From Tanypteryx hageni (lineage: Eukaryota; Arthropoda; Insecta; Odonata; Petaluridae), in NCBI GenBank assembly GCA_028673005.1, contig CM054116.1, positions 35,064,854-35,128,853 of the forward strand: a DNA stretch of 64,000 bases, written 5' to 3'. Position numbers and translations under genes: made by a program. Shown here piece by piece: positions 42,754 to 55,855 of the stretch. The notes under the pieces were generated by a model. It had not been told where the DNA came from. It did not search any database and was given only the letters and a program-made list of their open reading frames with translations. Each line of letters begins with the position of its first letter. Position 1 is the stretch's first letter.

Positions 42754-43015
42754 TTTTACCTGAAACATTTTTCTTTATCCTCCTCTATTTCAGCAGTGCG
42801 CGGTTTGCTAAATATTTTCCTCTGAATGCAAGCTATTTGCTGTTGGTGCTGCTAACTGGTTTATATTTATTTACAGACTTTCACTTTACCTGAAACAGCA
42901 TTTTCCTTTATCCTCCGCTATTTTAGCAGTTCAAGGTTTACTAAATATTGTCGTCTGAATGCAAGCTACGATATATGCTATTTATGCAAATAACTGGTAT
43001 CTATTTATTTATAGA
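42754..43015. repeat. Tandem duplication of about 129 bp
   Basis: Two adjacent units start at 42,754 and 42,883. Both read TTTACCTGAAACA, TTTATCCTCC.CTATTT.AGCAGT, TTTACTAAATATT (TTGCTAAATATT in the first), TCTGAATGCAAGCTA, TAACTGGT and TTTATTTA.AGAC. Divergence is moderate. No coding frame is shared. Confidence 0.8.
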
Positions 43016-44936
43016 CATTATAAGTTTATGTTAAAGGATAACGCGTTCATAAAATAATAGGAAAACCATATTCATTAACTTATAAAGTGTTCATTTTATT
43101 CACTGCTAAGTACTCAAAGTTTCAAATGGCAGCTTCCCTCACACTATTAACTCCAGCAAGTGTTTCCCACAAAATTTCATTTTAGGGGAATTTTTATTAA
43201 GATATAAAAATATTGGGTCTTTCATTTTTTCAAATTATGGTCAACGGTTCTTTCCTAGGTATTTGGACAACGCTCCATTAATTCCTTCGGGGTAACGGTT
43301 CTTTATTTCTTTATTTTCGTTCCTCATGCCGACAGACGGTGCCACGCTTCCGCGTCGTAATTCTTTCCTTTAGCAAACCGTAGCTCTCACCTGTTCCCCT
43401 CGTGACATCTCCCTGCCACCGACAACCTTCCCTCCCTCCCTCTCTCCTCCCTGGCTTTTCCCATTGCAAAATGTTAATCCCAGGGTCCCCTTCTTCCCAA
43501 TCTCCTCACACTCGGATCCGCTTGGTTCAATGTATCGGATCCGGCTCCTGGATCACCTCATCCCAGAAGGGCCTGCCGTTGAATGTCGGGAGATCAGAAA
43601 TCATTCGGCCGAGAAGTGCTTGGGATGGAGAGGGAGTCGAGATGCGGAGAAGTATAAACACCAGGGGTAGGCGGGAAAGCGTGCGTGGGGGGAAGGGGGG
43701 AGGGAGAGAGAGAGAGAGAGGGAGCCGCGTATTTATGTGCGGTCCCTCATGAATGGATGGAGGGGTGGAAGAGGCGGAGGGAGAGAAATAGATGTGGGGG
43801 GAGGAAAAGGCAGGAGAGATATCGCAGAAGTGGTGACAGGGCTGCTCATGCGTGGGAACACAAGCTCTAATTATATCTGATGGCCTTCTATTCCCGTCCG
43901 TGTTAAGTGTTTCGATCTGTCCTGGATGCTGGTGCCTATTTATTTTTGAGAGTTTTCTTTACCCACTGACGGTAGTTTGCGGGTTGTATCTATGGGAGAG
44001 TGTAATTTTTATCGATACGGCTTCTATTTAAATAGAGAAATGGCTATTAAAACAAAATATCTTTAGAGGAAAATTAATCCAATTTTCAGCGTTATTATGT
44101 AAATTAGAAGAAAAAATCAAATTCACTGATGAATCAAATGTGTTTTTTGCTCGTAAAATGAAAATAAAACAATGTTATGGATTTATATTTGAATATATGG
44201 CATGAAAAGCAGCGAGAATTTGAATATTTGGTGTGAAGAATCGGCGGGGATAACTTGATCGGTTTAAGTAGATTTTCTGTATATTTCAAATTGATTATTA
44301 TTGTGGATGGTGATACTTAGGTCAAAAAAGTTTAATTCTCGTTTTGTTTGTTGTTCCATTTTAAATGTAATATTTTTGTGAATTGTGTTTAAAAATATCA
44401 CAAAAGAGTAAAATTATTGTCGATTGCATCCGATACAACGGCATAGAACATCGTGTATGTATCTGAACCAATAGAAAATATTTTTATTGGAATGGTTATT
44501 GGAATCAAATAATTTAGATATTAGGTCGTCCATGAAAATATCGGCCAGTAAAGGAGAGCCATTGCTAAACCTTCTTTTTGCTTTTCAAAATTTCCATCAA
44601 ATAAGCAATAAGTTTGGAAAATTCATAGTTGAGAAATCCTACTGTTTGCGTTCAAATCTTTATGTAATCAACATAAAGTGACTAATCAATTTTTTGTTAC
44701 AACGAGGCTCTTAAGTTATTTCATTGGCAGACGTTCAATCATGTTCGAGAGGCAACTTTCATTTCGTCCCTTCGTGTTATTGAGTTGCATTCATTGACAG
44801 AGAGAAATCATCCATGCTGCAGGCATCTTTATATCCATGTTGCTTCGCACCTTCAGCAGCTGTTTAGCAACCTTCGGTAATTCTTTCGTTCCGATCAGCT
44901 GCTTCACGGTTGTGTCTTGTGTTTCAATACGCCACT
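43016..44936. other. Non-genic stretch
   Basis: A GC-richer patch at about 43,380-43,870 includes pyrimidine-rich and then GA-rich low-complexity sequence; the open frames across it are compositional. The rest is AT-rich with nothing recognisable. Confidence 0.5.
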
Positions 44937-44944
44937 GTTTAACA

Positions 44945-45272
44945 CAGTGGTGCCCAACCCTTTATACTGGCGGGCCGCATTAGTGGTTGCGAATCCTTCG
45001 GTGGGCCGCAGAGGAAGTTCTTCGGCAGGCCGGATTAGAGATTAAATCGAACATTATCCATAGATTCTGAGGAGTGAAAATCAAGTCTGAATAAGGTTCT
45101 TATGGTAAACATATCAATATTTAAAGTTTTATTATAAAAATTTTCATAAAAATGTCTGAATTTGAGTGTTAAGTTTCTTTTCCGATAGCATTTCAATCAT
45201 ACCCTCGCGAGCCGCACAAAAAACCCTTCGCGGGCCACATCCGGCCCGCGGGCCGTAGTTTGGGCGCCACTG
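44945..45272. mobile_element. hAT MITE with GC-rich interior
   Basis: Ends read inward are CAGTGGTGCCCAACC and CAGTGGCGCCCAAAC. Flanks GTTTAACA (44,937-44,944) and GTTTATTA (45,273-45,280) look like a diverged 8-bp target duplication (6 of 8). The subterminal regions carry GGCGGGCCGC and GCGGGCCACATCCGGCCCGCGGGCC. No transposase is encoded. At 328 bp it is a non-autonomous Charlie-type hAT derivative. Confidence 0.7.
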
Positions 45273-45576
45273 GTTTATTAGAAAAAGATGTAGCCATCCA
45301 CTACTGTTCATAAAGTCTTCAACGCCCACATGTATGTATGTTTAAATACTCTGCCTCTCGGTAGGACAAGATTATTTTAAATGTCGAAGTTAAAATAGGA
45401 AAGATTTAGTTTTAATTAAAGTTAAAAATAAATAAGTATGGGCAAATGCGGTACTCATCATATAAGTATAAGAAATAGGAGAAGAATCTGTATTCAGGAA
45501 AAAGACGGAGGTGATAAATCCGAAAACAACTTTACGTCTTATTTTGATAAATGTGTGGTTTTTACATACGATATGG

Positions 45577-48237
45577 CAGGGGCCCCCAGCCTTTTCCTAC
45601 TCACGACCCCAAAATTATAGATGACAATCACACGCGACCCCCATATATTTGCCTTAGGAACAATATATAACATTTACGCCATTTATAGGTTTTTAATAAT
45701 ATTTATTGTATTGGCACAAAAATGGTACAGTATAAATAATATAGTGCAATGATGACAAAACATATAACATATTAATAAAATGAATACATTTAATGTGAAA
45801 CCTGAGCCTGGATAGTCGGCAGAATTTCATCGAAATTTGATAATATATTTGAAATTGCCAATCGTAAATCTGGTTCTACCTCGAGTCTAGAACGATGCTT
45901 TGTCTTGATTATAGTGAGACAAGAAAAAGCAGTTTCGCATAGATATGTTGAACCAAAAGGAAGCAGCGACATTAGAGCTTTTTTAGAAATTTCTGGATAC
46001 TCTCTTTTGACGGAAATCCGAAACACTTCTATTGTCGTCTCTTTAAATCTTGTATGCAGATTTTCGTCACATGATAACTCAATCAATTGTTCTCTTTCTT
46101 TAAGGGTATTATTATTTGAACTTGAAGTTTTAATTTCATGTAAATCAATATTGTTATTAAAAATGAAATCGGATAGACATGAAAACATTTAAAAATTATC
46201 TCATGTAATTTCATTTTTCCATAAACCTATTTTCTTTTTAAAAGATTCTACCTTGTCGCTGAGAGTAAACATGTTTGTACATAAACCCTGCAAACTCACA
46301 TTTAGATCATTTAGTTTTCCGAAAATATCTGGAAGATAACTAAGATTAGCTAGCCATTTTTTGTCTAAGAAATATTGAGATAGTTTGTAATTGTGATCCA
46401 GAAGAAATATCTTAACTTCGTCTTTCAGATCAAGCAATCGTTGAAGCATTTTTCCACGTGACAACTACCTAACTTCAGTGCGAAGAAGAAGCTTGTCATA
46501 ATGAGATCCCATTTCAGTACACAGCATCGCAAACAATCTACTATTTAAAGCTTTCACTTTAATAAAATTCACCACATTTACAGCTTCCCACAGTACTTTA
46601 TTTAAAATTGGCTCTAGTGATTTTGCAGCTAAGGATTCTTTATATATAATGCAGTGGTGAAAAGCTATATGTGGAGCAATCTCTTTAACTCTACCCTTAA
46701 ATCCAATGCTTTTGCCAATTAATGCATTTACACCATCTGTACAAATTGCTACACAATTGGACCATAAAATGGAGTTTGTTTGGAAAAACTTATTTACAGC
46801 ATTGAAAATTTCCTCACCAGTCGTTCTTCCTTTCAGAGACTCGCAGAATAAAAAGTCTTCCAAAATATCACCATCGCAACAGTATCTCACATAAACACGA
46901 AGCTGAGCAAGTTTAGCAACATCAGTGAATTCATCCAACTGAATGGCGAAATATGAGGAATCTTTCAACCTGTTTAACAATAGGAATTTTACATTATCTG
47001 CGAGTATTGTAATACGCCGGGAAACCGTATTGTTTGATAAAGGAACGCATCTTAAATTGTTACCATATTTTTCACCATGAATAATTGAAGACATTTTTAT
47101 TGCGGCGGGTAAAACGAGAGTTTCACCAATATTATGCGGTTTAATTGCTTTTCCAATCAGGTATGAAACTTCTAATGATGCCCTTAACGCTTTTTCCGAA
47201 ACTGTTGCATGCCTGCTCATAAAGCATTTCTGCATTTCCAATGCATTTGCATATCTTTTAAAAACAGTTTCATCCTTGCTCATTACATCGGCATGCTTTG
47301 TTTTTAAATGTCTCTTGAGCTTGGATGGTTTCGTACTCTCACCCGATAATATTTTTAAACATATTACACACCTCGGGCGTTGTTCATTATTTATTACGGT
47401 ATAAGTAAAACCATAATTAATATAATGTTCTTGGTATTTCCTGACCCTCTTGTCCGGTTTAAACTGTGATGATTCTCCTAATTCCACTTCACTTGGCGGG
47501 CAGCTTAATTTCATCCTTTTTGACGTCTCACTAGTTTGACTTACGTCCTCACACTCGCTACTTGCTGATCGTTTAAATTTTAATATCCATTTATCCATGT
47601 CGATGATATGGGTACTTTAAATTTAAATATTAATCCTATTATAGTAAAAACGTAAAATATAAATGTAAAAACACTGATAGTATATATATAAATATAACGA
47701 CAACATGGAGATGAATATAACAAACTAAGGTCTGATGGAATGGCCACAACACTCCTGAAAGAGACACTTACTTAAAAGAAAGGGACTGGGTCGTATGCAG
47801 CTGGCAATGGTTAATGTGAGCTCAACAAAGCATAAATTAAATGCGGGAAACTAGATGCGACTCTTTCGGGTGCTCACTCTTCATCTCTCACACTTCGCTG
47901 TCCGCGAATTTAACCAAGATTGTCCCGTCCATGAAACAGACGAACAAGTTTCAGTAACAATTAAAATAATAGCCATCGTAGGCGGAGGATTCGATCAGGA
48001 GGTCTATCCAGATTGTTTAACTACATTTTATTTATTGTATCGTAACGCGTGGCATTGTAGGAGCTACAATGGTGTCGCGAAGGAGTGTCGCCAATTACAT
48101 TGTCGACATTGTACTAACTACAATGTCAAGCGATATGATAAAATAATGTTTAGGTCTTATTTCACACTCCTTTGCGACCCCTTGAACTTCTTCCGCGACC
48201 CCCAATGGGGTCGGGACCTATGGGTTGGGAACCTCTG
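45577..48237 (-). mobile_element. Full-length hAT transposon
   Basis: A perfect 8-bp target duplication, CGATATGG, lies at 45,569-45,576 and 48,238-48,245. Terminal repeats read inward are CAGGGGCCCCCAGCC and CAGAGGTTCCCAACC, followed on both sides by a CGACCCC-containing subterminal block. The 2,661-bp element contains one transposase reading frame on the minus strand, about 640 bp of 5' non-coding sequence (47,599-48,237) and 213 bp of 3' sequence. Both ends and the target duplication are preserved, so only the transposase has decayed. Confidence 0.92.
45790..47598 (-). pseudogene. hAT transposase (ZBED5/SCAND3-like), three in-frame stops
   Basis: The reading frame of about 603 codons is collinear from ATG at 47,598 to the stop at 45,790 and needs no frameshift. 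It starts MDKWILKF, has a BED-type zinc finger (RCVIC then KRHLKTKH, about residues 101-128), the RNase H-like catalytic region with LDEFTD and CTDGVNALIG, and a C-terminal hATC domain with STYLCETAFSCL and RSRL. Three stops break it: TAG at 46,465-46,467 within TEVR*LSRGK, TGA at 46,201-46,203, and TAA at 46,189-46,191. Each is a single substitution from a sense codon. The layout matches the ZBED5/SCAND3-like transposases that are widespread in arthropods. Decay by point mutation only indicates moderate age. Confidence 0.9.
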
Positions 48238-48245
48238 CGATATGG

Positions 48246-48481
48246 GACTAAATACTCGAGAGATTTCCTTAATATATCGATAGTTTCTTAAATTTTATAA
48301 TAATTTTATAATAATCCTCACATCAATCTATCACGTTGTATTCTGCTGTCAAAGTTTCGAAAGCGTCATTAATAATAAAAAAGAACATATAAAGCAATAT
48401 TTTCAAAATTCTTAACTAAAAATATGAGATTAGAATAATTTAGAAAAAATACGATTGAATTAATGGGTGACGCTTTCGAAA

Positions 48482-48546
<65 letters not shown>

Positions 48547-49124
48547 TTATTAAAATGTTAATTGGTATGGTCAGGGTTTTCAGGCATCATTTAAAATCAC
48601 TATTGCAGAAACGTTTAATCAAAGTCTCTTTATATTACACACGCTATTTTAATTAATTCGATGCCCTAATTTTGTTGCGATTTTTAATTTTCCTTGATCG
48701 AAAATATCGTTATAAGTCAAATGCCAGTGAAAATTAGTAATCTATTATTAGCATCATTCATATAAATATCGCATTTTTTATAAGCCTCCGTAATTTATAG
48801 CACCTACACATATCCCTCTGTTTAAAAAGGAAGGATTATCATTTAATCCTGAAATAACCTTATTTTGTCGATCCAACTTTCTATCGTTATTTTCATGGCA
48901 TTTCAAGTTAGTCATTGCTACATATTTTTTAACGGCTTCCTACCCATTTTATGTTTGGGATTTCACCTAGAAAAAGCGTCTCTTCTCCCATCACTTTTAT
49001 TTCATCAGCTTTTGATGGGTCCGGAGACTTCGCGAGTGATTGATTACCCTTTTCTTGCAAAACGATGGTGACGTGCTCGCTTCTCTGTTTTATTAACGGC
49101 CCAAAAACTTCCACATTTTGTAGT

Positions 49125-49160
<36 letters not shown>

Positions 49161-52100
49161 TTATTTATTTATATGTATTTCCTAAAGAGTGGATAATTTA
49201 TGGGCACTTCATATACCCATGTGTCAACCTAATGCCGCTCTTAAAAAATTGCACTTTCTCGCCGAACGAAAGATATATTTTTCTCGGAGCGTTTATGAGT
49301 TGAGTGGGAAGGATTTGGAGTTTATAGTACCTTACTCTTCAAATTTTTCTTGGTTATCAGCAATCATACTTTACTGGAAAATGGCGAAGATATTATTCTT
49401 GATGCTTCTGCTAATTTTGTATGATGAGATAGCGTTAAGCAAGCGGTGGAATTAATTTCATCGACAAGGTGAGCTACAAATCTTTACTTATTTTATTCCT
49501 TTCGTTAAAAATTTGAATCTGGTATGATATAAGAAATGTTATAATTAAGTTCCTATGTAAGTCCTTACACAGACAAAAATTCAAAGCTTTAAATTGATTG
49601 TCGGATGAAAACTCATGCGCACATAACCGATCTCAAAGATGGCAAACTATAATGGTCACTTATCTTATTCTTAGTGTTTATCGTTAGTTTATTCACCACG
49701 TTAGCTAAAAACCGGCTAACCAAAACATTATTCTCTGAAATAGTCACCGTACCTAAATATTATTAAAAGCGGCATTTTTCTTAAATTAATTTTGTGCTAT
49801 GTTTCATTTACATCAAAGTTTGGCAAGAAATTAAATATGTATAGATAAAGTAATAAACACAATTGTAGTGCGGTGCAAAAAACTTTATAAGAATTATGCA
49901 TTCTTTGGACAGATCTTTACATAAGATGACTAAAGTAATCCAAAGTATATGTAAGATTTAGTTGAAAGCGATAATACTACGGAGGGACTAATTTAGTTCT
50001 GGGAGAATATACCGTAATGCTGTAATCCGGAAAATAAATATTTTAGTATGCACACAAATATAAAATAATATAATAAATAATGAAAGATCTGAGTGAATAT
50101 GTGCGCAGCTTCATCAATCGTCAAGCATCGCCGAATTCCGTCTTCGATGGTTAGCCTTAAAGAGTAAATTTATCTTTTTATTCTATTTCAATTTCATCAT
50201 TTATTCCCCTCATAGACGTTGTCAGAGGACAGAAGCTACGAATGCGATTATTTTCGCTCCCTAGGCATTTATGCAAATAAAAAAATAGGTGATTAGTGAG
50301 ACAAGGCGGAGTATAATAAAAAATGAAAAACAGCTATGAAGATCTCCATGGGAGCTGAAGATATTGAAACCACTCGATCGGCTGATCCGAACGGCTTTGG
50401 TCGCAGATTCGAAACATCGTTTCCGAAATATGCGTCTTCTTAGCTGCTTATCATCAATCACCCCCTTATGTCATCGGGTCACTGTCCCCTCCAGTGAAAG
50501 TGAAGAGAACTAACGCCAAAGGAAAATATAAGCGTGCTTCTCCCCAATCCCGTCTTAATAGAAGAAAAAAAACAAATGACGTGAGTATGCGTGGCGTAAC
50601 TGAGAGCTTTATTTTTATCGAATCCCGTTTCGAGATATTCCATAATTTTAAAAGAAACTAAAATGGCAAAAACCATGGAGTTTTCCATCGGTTTGGTTTG
50701 TCGTCATTTTTCCTGCTTTTGCTCAAATATTCTTCGCGGCTTTCCCATTCTCTCATTAATATTATGCGTATTACTGCCTCGATAATTAAGGTCGCGGATT
50801 AAGATCCGGATGTTTTCTTTAGTTTTTTATGCTTATGTATTTAACGTAATCGCATTAAATATGAGCCCAGAGTCAACGATAAAGAAAAATAGGAACAACT
50901 TATAAATGTTAAAATACCACCAAAGTGGAAGCTATTAAACGTTCTTTACCAAAAGCACATATTTTTTACTGTTACATACCAGTGGTATGTGTATGAAGTA
51001 ATGTTGAGAGTCTAGAAACAGTTCGCCAAGAAGAAGTGCAGTCCAAAACATGTGAACGCGATGTTTAGTTTCCCTAACGAGCATTCCGTCGGACGTGTAA
51101 TATCGACCCGTTATCGATATCGGTCCTGATACAGATGACTCTGTCCGCCCTAATTGTTGATTTTGGAAATCGCTCGTGTGAGGAGGATAGCGGATGATGG
51201 AGGTTTACGCAGTGGAAATTTTTCCAGATATAAAAAACCACTGTTTTGTGCGTTTTAGCCTCATGTTCTATACATTGCGAACTTATTAGTTTATACTTAT
51301 ACTTTAGCGAATAAAAATGGCTGTCTTTCTGTCAGGGCCGTGTATAAATAATTTAAAACCTGCTGTTCTTTTTGAGTTACTTTGCGTTAAAGTATTTAAA
51401 TTTAAAATTTCTGTATTAAACGTTTCTGTAGGCTTATTTATAGCCCTTTCTCATACGAAAAATGAATCAGTATAATACAAAAACTAGGAAATTACTAAGT
51501 AAAAATAATATACAATATAATAGCATATTATTAGCTATAAAATACACTACTTAGAGTCTAAAATAATTGAATTAAGATGAGATCTCTCGTTTTTCTCGTG
51601 TTTGGTTAAATGGATGCAGACAAAGTCGGCGATTCTCAATCCTGCTGTTATTTCTCCGAGGAATACATTTTTAAAATGGATGCATACATAAATTCAGTCT
51701 TTATTCCAATAAATCTCAAACTTATGGGCTTATAATTTTGTTTGTGGAAAAAAATCTGCTATACCTTCAAATTAGATTCAACACTTGGAACGCTTTCCCG
51801 CCTACTTACAATTTCAAAGCGCCTTTCATTCATTTGCGTAAAAATGTTATTCTCCCATGTCACCGTTGCGCAACAAGGTTAAAGATAGGGTCGAATTAAA
51901 AAGCTGATTTCGTTTTATCTGTTTCTAAAAAATTTCCACGACGCCCTTTTATGTTAACGCAGGCGCCTTTTCATCTTCCCGAGGTCACTGACATAAGGAC
52001 GCCAGTATATTCTTTCCACGCCGTTGTCCGCGCCGACCCACTTAACCTCCACGTGTTGCGCGTATCTCTGGAGACTGAGGTGATTGCCTAAAGAGCATCT

Positions 52101-53600
52101 ACATGGTTTTCGTCGCTCCGATGTCTATCGGATGTCTTGGACACGTGAACTCCTGATAATAGAATAAGATCTCATCGTAGTTCCTTAGGTGAAATGCCCC
52201 CTAGCTAATTGTCTCCTATGTCGCCCTGCCGGCACTCTGCCCCCCCCCCCCCCCATTACCCTGGTCTCTTCACCCCCACTCTACCGATGACGCATGCGTT
52301 ACCTCTTTTATCCTCTCCATCCTCTCACACTCCTTTGCCGCGGCTAATGTGATTACTGCTCGCATTGGTTTCTATCTGGGGATGTTAGTGCCTCGTTTTC
52401 CCCGAACGTGGGCGTGGCGCTGCAGTAGCGGATGGTGTTCGGTTTTTGCAAGGGGCGAATAGGAGGGGGGCAGAGGGGAAATGGCCTCCTCCTCTTCGTG
52501 CGTAACTTGTTCGAAAGTGCCACCTATCGCGGAGCCATATCTGCTGCGAATAACAGAGGTGACCGGAGGAAGTGTGCCTCCGGGAGGCGGAGGAGCTTGT
52601 CACGTGTTCACGGAGCAGCATCATCGGTATAGGGGTTGAGCGTCCAGGAGGATCATCGTGGGATGAGTAAGACGAAACGGGGTTGAAGAGAGAGCGGCAG
52701 TTGTTTTTCCGTGACGCTTCCTTCCCCCCTGGATCGAATGGGTTTGTTCCGATTCGCGCGGCTGAAGATGAAATTAAAAAGGTTCGGTTAATCTATATAT
52801 TTTTCACTCGATTGGTTCCGTATTACAAACCAATCCAGATATCCCACACTCCAAACTGATGATAAAAAAGCATCCTTTTAGCAAATGAAAATTGTGGCAT
52901 TGGTATCATCATAACTTTAGCGATGCTTCCTGTAAAATGATCACCCGTTATCTCTGACTGATATTTTTTCATTAATTGAAAAATAGACAATTTTCCCAAT
53001 TGCAAAGCGATGTATTTATCTGAACGAGTGAGCCAAAAAATCTATAATCATCTTATATTTGCAGCAGAAGTTATATTTATAACTACAGACAGCCACAAAA
53101 AACAAGCTGGTAAACTTTCAAATTCAGCATTTTTCCTAATTGAAAGTGCTGCGTTATTTTTTGGTTGTTTTCATTTACATTGGTAACTGAGAGTGAATAA
53201 CTTTTCAGATGTTTAAAAACAAAAATTAGAAAAATTCCACATACTTTTCCCTCCTCACGACGTATATTTGAGGTTTTTCGGACTTCGAGCCAATGCTATA
53301 CGTCTATATCGGGTTTTATTAGCAACTAGTATAATTTCCTATAAAAAATAACGGGTGGATATGAATGACGTCTTTAATGAAATAAGAATAGTTCAAGATA
53401 AAGACCTTAAGTAGGTGTAAATTCAAAATAGCAATGTAAACAAAAGAACATGCCTCATTTTCAACATTTAATGTATCTTACAAAATGAATGTTAATTAAA
53501 TTGCTATTATTAGACTTCGATGACTCTAGACGGCGATTAAAGCTACTTACGTAAATTGTCAGAGTGACAGTAACGCATAACGAAAGTGCTGTTGTTAATA
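48246..53600. other. Non-genic stretch with microsatellites
   Basis: No coding family is recognisable. A long (AT)n tract lies at 48,484-48,544, (TA)n with TTTA units at about 49,128-49,170, and a run of 15 C at 52,240-52,254. A GC-richer patch at 52,380-52,760 gives overlapping open frames on both strands without known motifs; it could be a regulatory or CpG-type segment. Confidence 0.5.
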
Positions 53601-53614
53601 ATATAAACACCTTT

Positions 53615-53690
53615 CGTGCCCGCTGCCCTTTCGAGCAGAAGGCGAGTAGCAGCCAGCGTCCTAACCACTATACCGCCGTTACCCCATCAT
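53615..53690 (-). mobile_element. tRNA-related SINE head, degenerate
   Basis: On the minus strand, GGTAACGGCGGTATAGTGGTTAGGACGCTGG resembles the 5' half of a tRNA with an A box (TAGTGGTTAGGACGCTGG). About 30 bases on, TGCTCGAAAGGG is a poor B box. The body beyond it (GGCACGAAAGGTGTTTATATT) is not tRNA. A tRNA pseudogene is the alternative. Confidence 0.45.
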
Positions 53691-53699
53691 GAATAAATA

Positions 53700-55635
53700 A
53701 TCTCAAAAAACAATAAAAATTAAAACCACTCATTAGACGGTTGACCCAAACAATCGCTACCGTTAATTGTTTTATTTATCTTTTAAAACTAATTAATTTA
53801 TTTTCTAACTACTACTATTTTTTATTGTGGAGGAGCTACTAACCAAGAAAGTTTCAGCTATTTAAACTAGTTATGGCGCAATAACACAAATAGGAAACGA
53901 AAATGGTTAGCTATTTGATCCACCATCACCATTATGGTATACTGCCTTTTACAATAAAATCCCTTAATTAAAAACCTTCCGAAGCAAATCACGTCTTTTT
54001 TTTGCGGTCTGATTCTTCGTAAGACGATAGCGTAGTTTTAGCGAAAAATCCCTTCGATAACTTTTAAATAACAGCCTAATTTACTAAACAATGAAAAAAT
54101 GCTTAAAATGCAAATGGTGATCAGGGAGGCCGTGGAAACTTTCCACGAAATTTAATGATTCTTAGCGTCGTGAAAATTCGCATCGGTGGAAGACCTATAA
54201 ACTTCCCAAGGAAGGGCGACGGGGAGTACCCAAAGGGGCGTGCGAGCGCCCCTCTCCCCTCCGATCCTTCGCTTCCGGCGACATTTCCTCCGCCGCATCC
54301 CCTCCGTTGTCAGGTGTTTTCTTTTCACCGTACGAAGGTTCTCATACGGAGCGCAAAATCGAGAACTTTTGATCGGAATGGGTTTAAGAGCGCCTATAGA
54401 TGGGAGCAGATGTTGGTAATTGGAGGATCCAAGAGGGAGTGGGGCGAATGCTCCATTGTCAACTCCGTTATCTGCCGACGATTCTCGAATTGTTTAATTC
54501 CGATATTTCCGATCGAGTATTTCTCAAATTCTACCATTACAAAAAAATATGCTTGTCGAATCGATACGCAGGTTTTTCTCGAGATGTGTTGGATATACGT
54601 CTCTAGTGAATTGTGGGTAACTAGTGCGGCGTTTTCCCATGAAACATTATGCTCTAATGATCACTGCGCTCTTAGCTCGTATATTTTCGCTGATGAATCG
54701 CCAAATGTCGAAACATTTTTATTACGAATGTCATTCGAAACCACTGAAATACTACGTACTAAGATTCGCTCGAGTACGATTTTTCCGGAGTGATAGGGTG
54801 GGGAAGGGGATTAAAACGTCGGCAGATGAAACGAGACGGAGGATGGTCCGCAGCTACCGTTTTGATTATTACGATATCCCCGTAATGCTTTCAGAGAATC
54901 AGCATTTTTTTCAAATAAAACACGAACAAAAACGACTTACTAAAAAAGCCAAGACAAGGAGGCAATTGCAGCAGAAGCTGAATCCTCACCCTAGTCGGCC
55001 TCTGAAAGGCTGCATCCTCCACCAAGAAGGTCTGCTGGATGAAGTTTTAACCGGCCCTCGCGCGATTCTCGAACGTTCCAAACGTCTTCGGAGCATTTCG
55101 AACCATTTTTACGATTTCGATGGAATCTTTAAATTATAGTATATGGCGAAAGGCTTATCTCAAGGGATGCTTGGAATGCCTTTGGCACCGAATTCAAACG
55201 GAACGAAAACGTTTTTTTTTTTACGACCGGAAATCAAAGTTTCGCTCAGCTTTTGATGGAAATTTCTACTCCGCCTCTTCCCTCAAGCGTCCTGAGCTTT
55301 ACCATTCCGCGATCGTGATGAATCTAGCCGACTTCCGTGACGCCGTGATCGGCGTCTTTTGTCTGCGGTCATTTGCATCCTCTGCCGTCTAAAGTTCCCG
55401 CATTCTCGGAATTGGAGGCGATCTCGCATGCTAGAAAAAAGGGGACACGGTAAGGTAAGTGAGGGTGGCACGTCCCTCCCCACGGATCACCTGCGATGGA
55501 TCAAGTGGATAAAAAAGGGAGGAAGGAGAGGAGGAAGGGAGGGAGAGAGGACGAGAAAGAGTAGAGGAAGTGGAGGAGAGAAGTGGTGCGAAAGTGAGAT
55601 GTGGGAGGAGAAAATCGAGAAGGCGAAAGAGATGG
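53700..55635. other. Open frames without recognised family
   Basis: Two overlapping plus-strand open frames, 54,155-54,793 (212 codons) and 54,624-55,139 (171 codons), are the longest unexplained frames in the right half. Neither shows a domain, signal peptide or coiled coil that I recognise, they overlap out of frame, and the region is locally GC-richer, which lengthens chance frames. I do not call them genes. Confidence 0.4.
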
Positions 55636-55855
55636 TGGAGATGGTGGGAGGGAGGTAAGAGGGAGGTAAGAGGGAGGGAGTAGAGAGGGAGGGAGGTAAG
55701 AGGGAGGGAAGTAAGAGGGAGGGAGGTAAGAGGGAGGGAGGTAAGAGGGAGGAAGTCGAGAGGGAGGGAGTAGAGAGGGAGGGAGTAGAGAAGGAGGGAG
55801 TAGGGAGGGAGGGAATAGAGAGGGAGGGAGCAGAGAGGGAGGGGGAGTAAGGGGG
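55636..55855. repeat. GAGGGAGG(TA) minisatellite
   Basis: About 220 bp of purine-rich plus-strand sequence made of GGGAGGTAAGAGGGAGG-type units of roughly 16-20 bp, passing into GAGAGGGAGGGAGTA units. The open frames on the other strand (runs of LPLTS or SLPPS) are repeat translation. Confidence 0.92.

Noticed and set aside
51290..51370. Possible Helitron 5' end (TATACTTTAGCGAATAAAAATGGCTGTC)
   Set aside because: There is only a vague resemblance to such termini; no TC start at an A/T junction and no paired 3' CTAG hairpin downstream.
54155..55139. Two overlapping open frames of 212 and 171 codons
   Set aside because: They overlap in different frames, show no known domain, and lie in a GC-richer patch where long chance frames are expected. 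No splice or regulatory context supports either.
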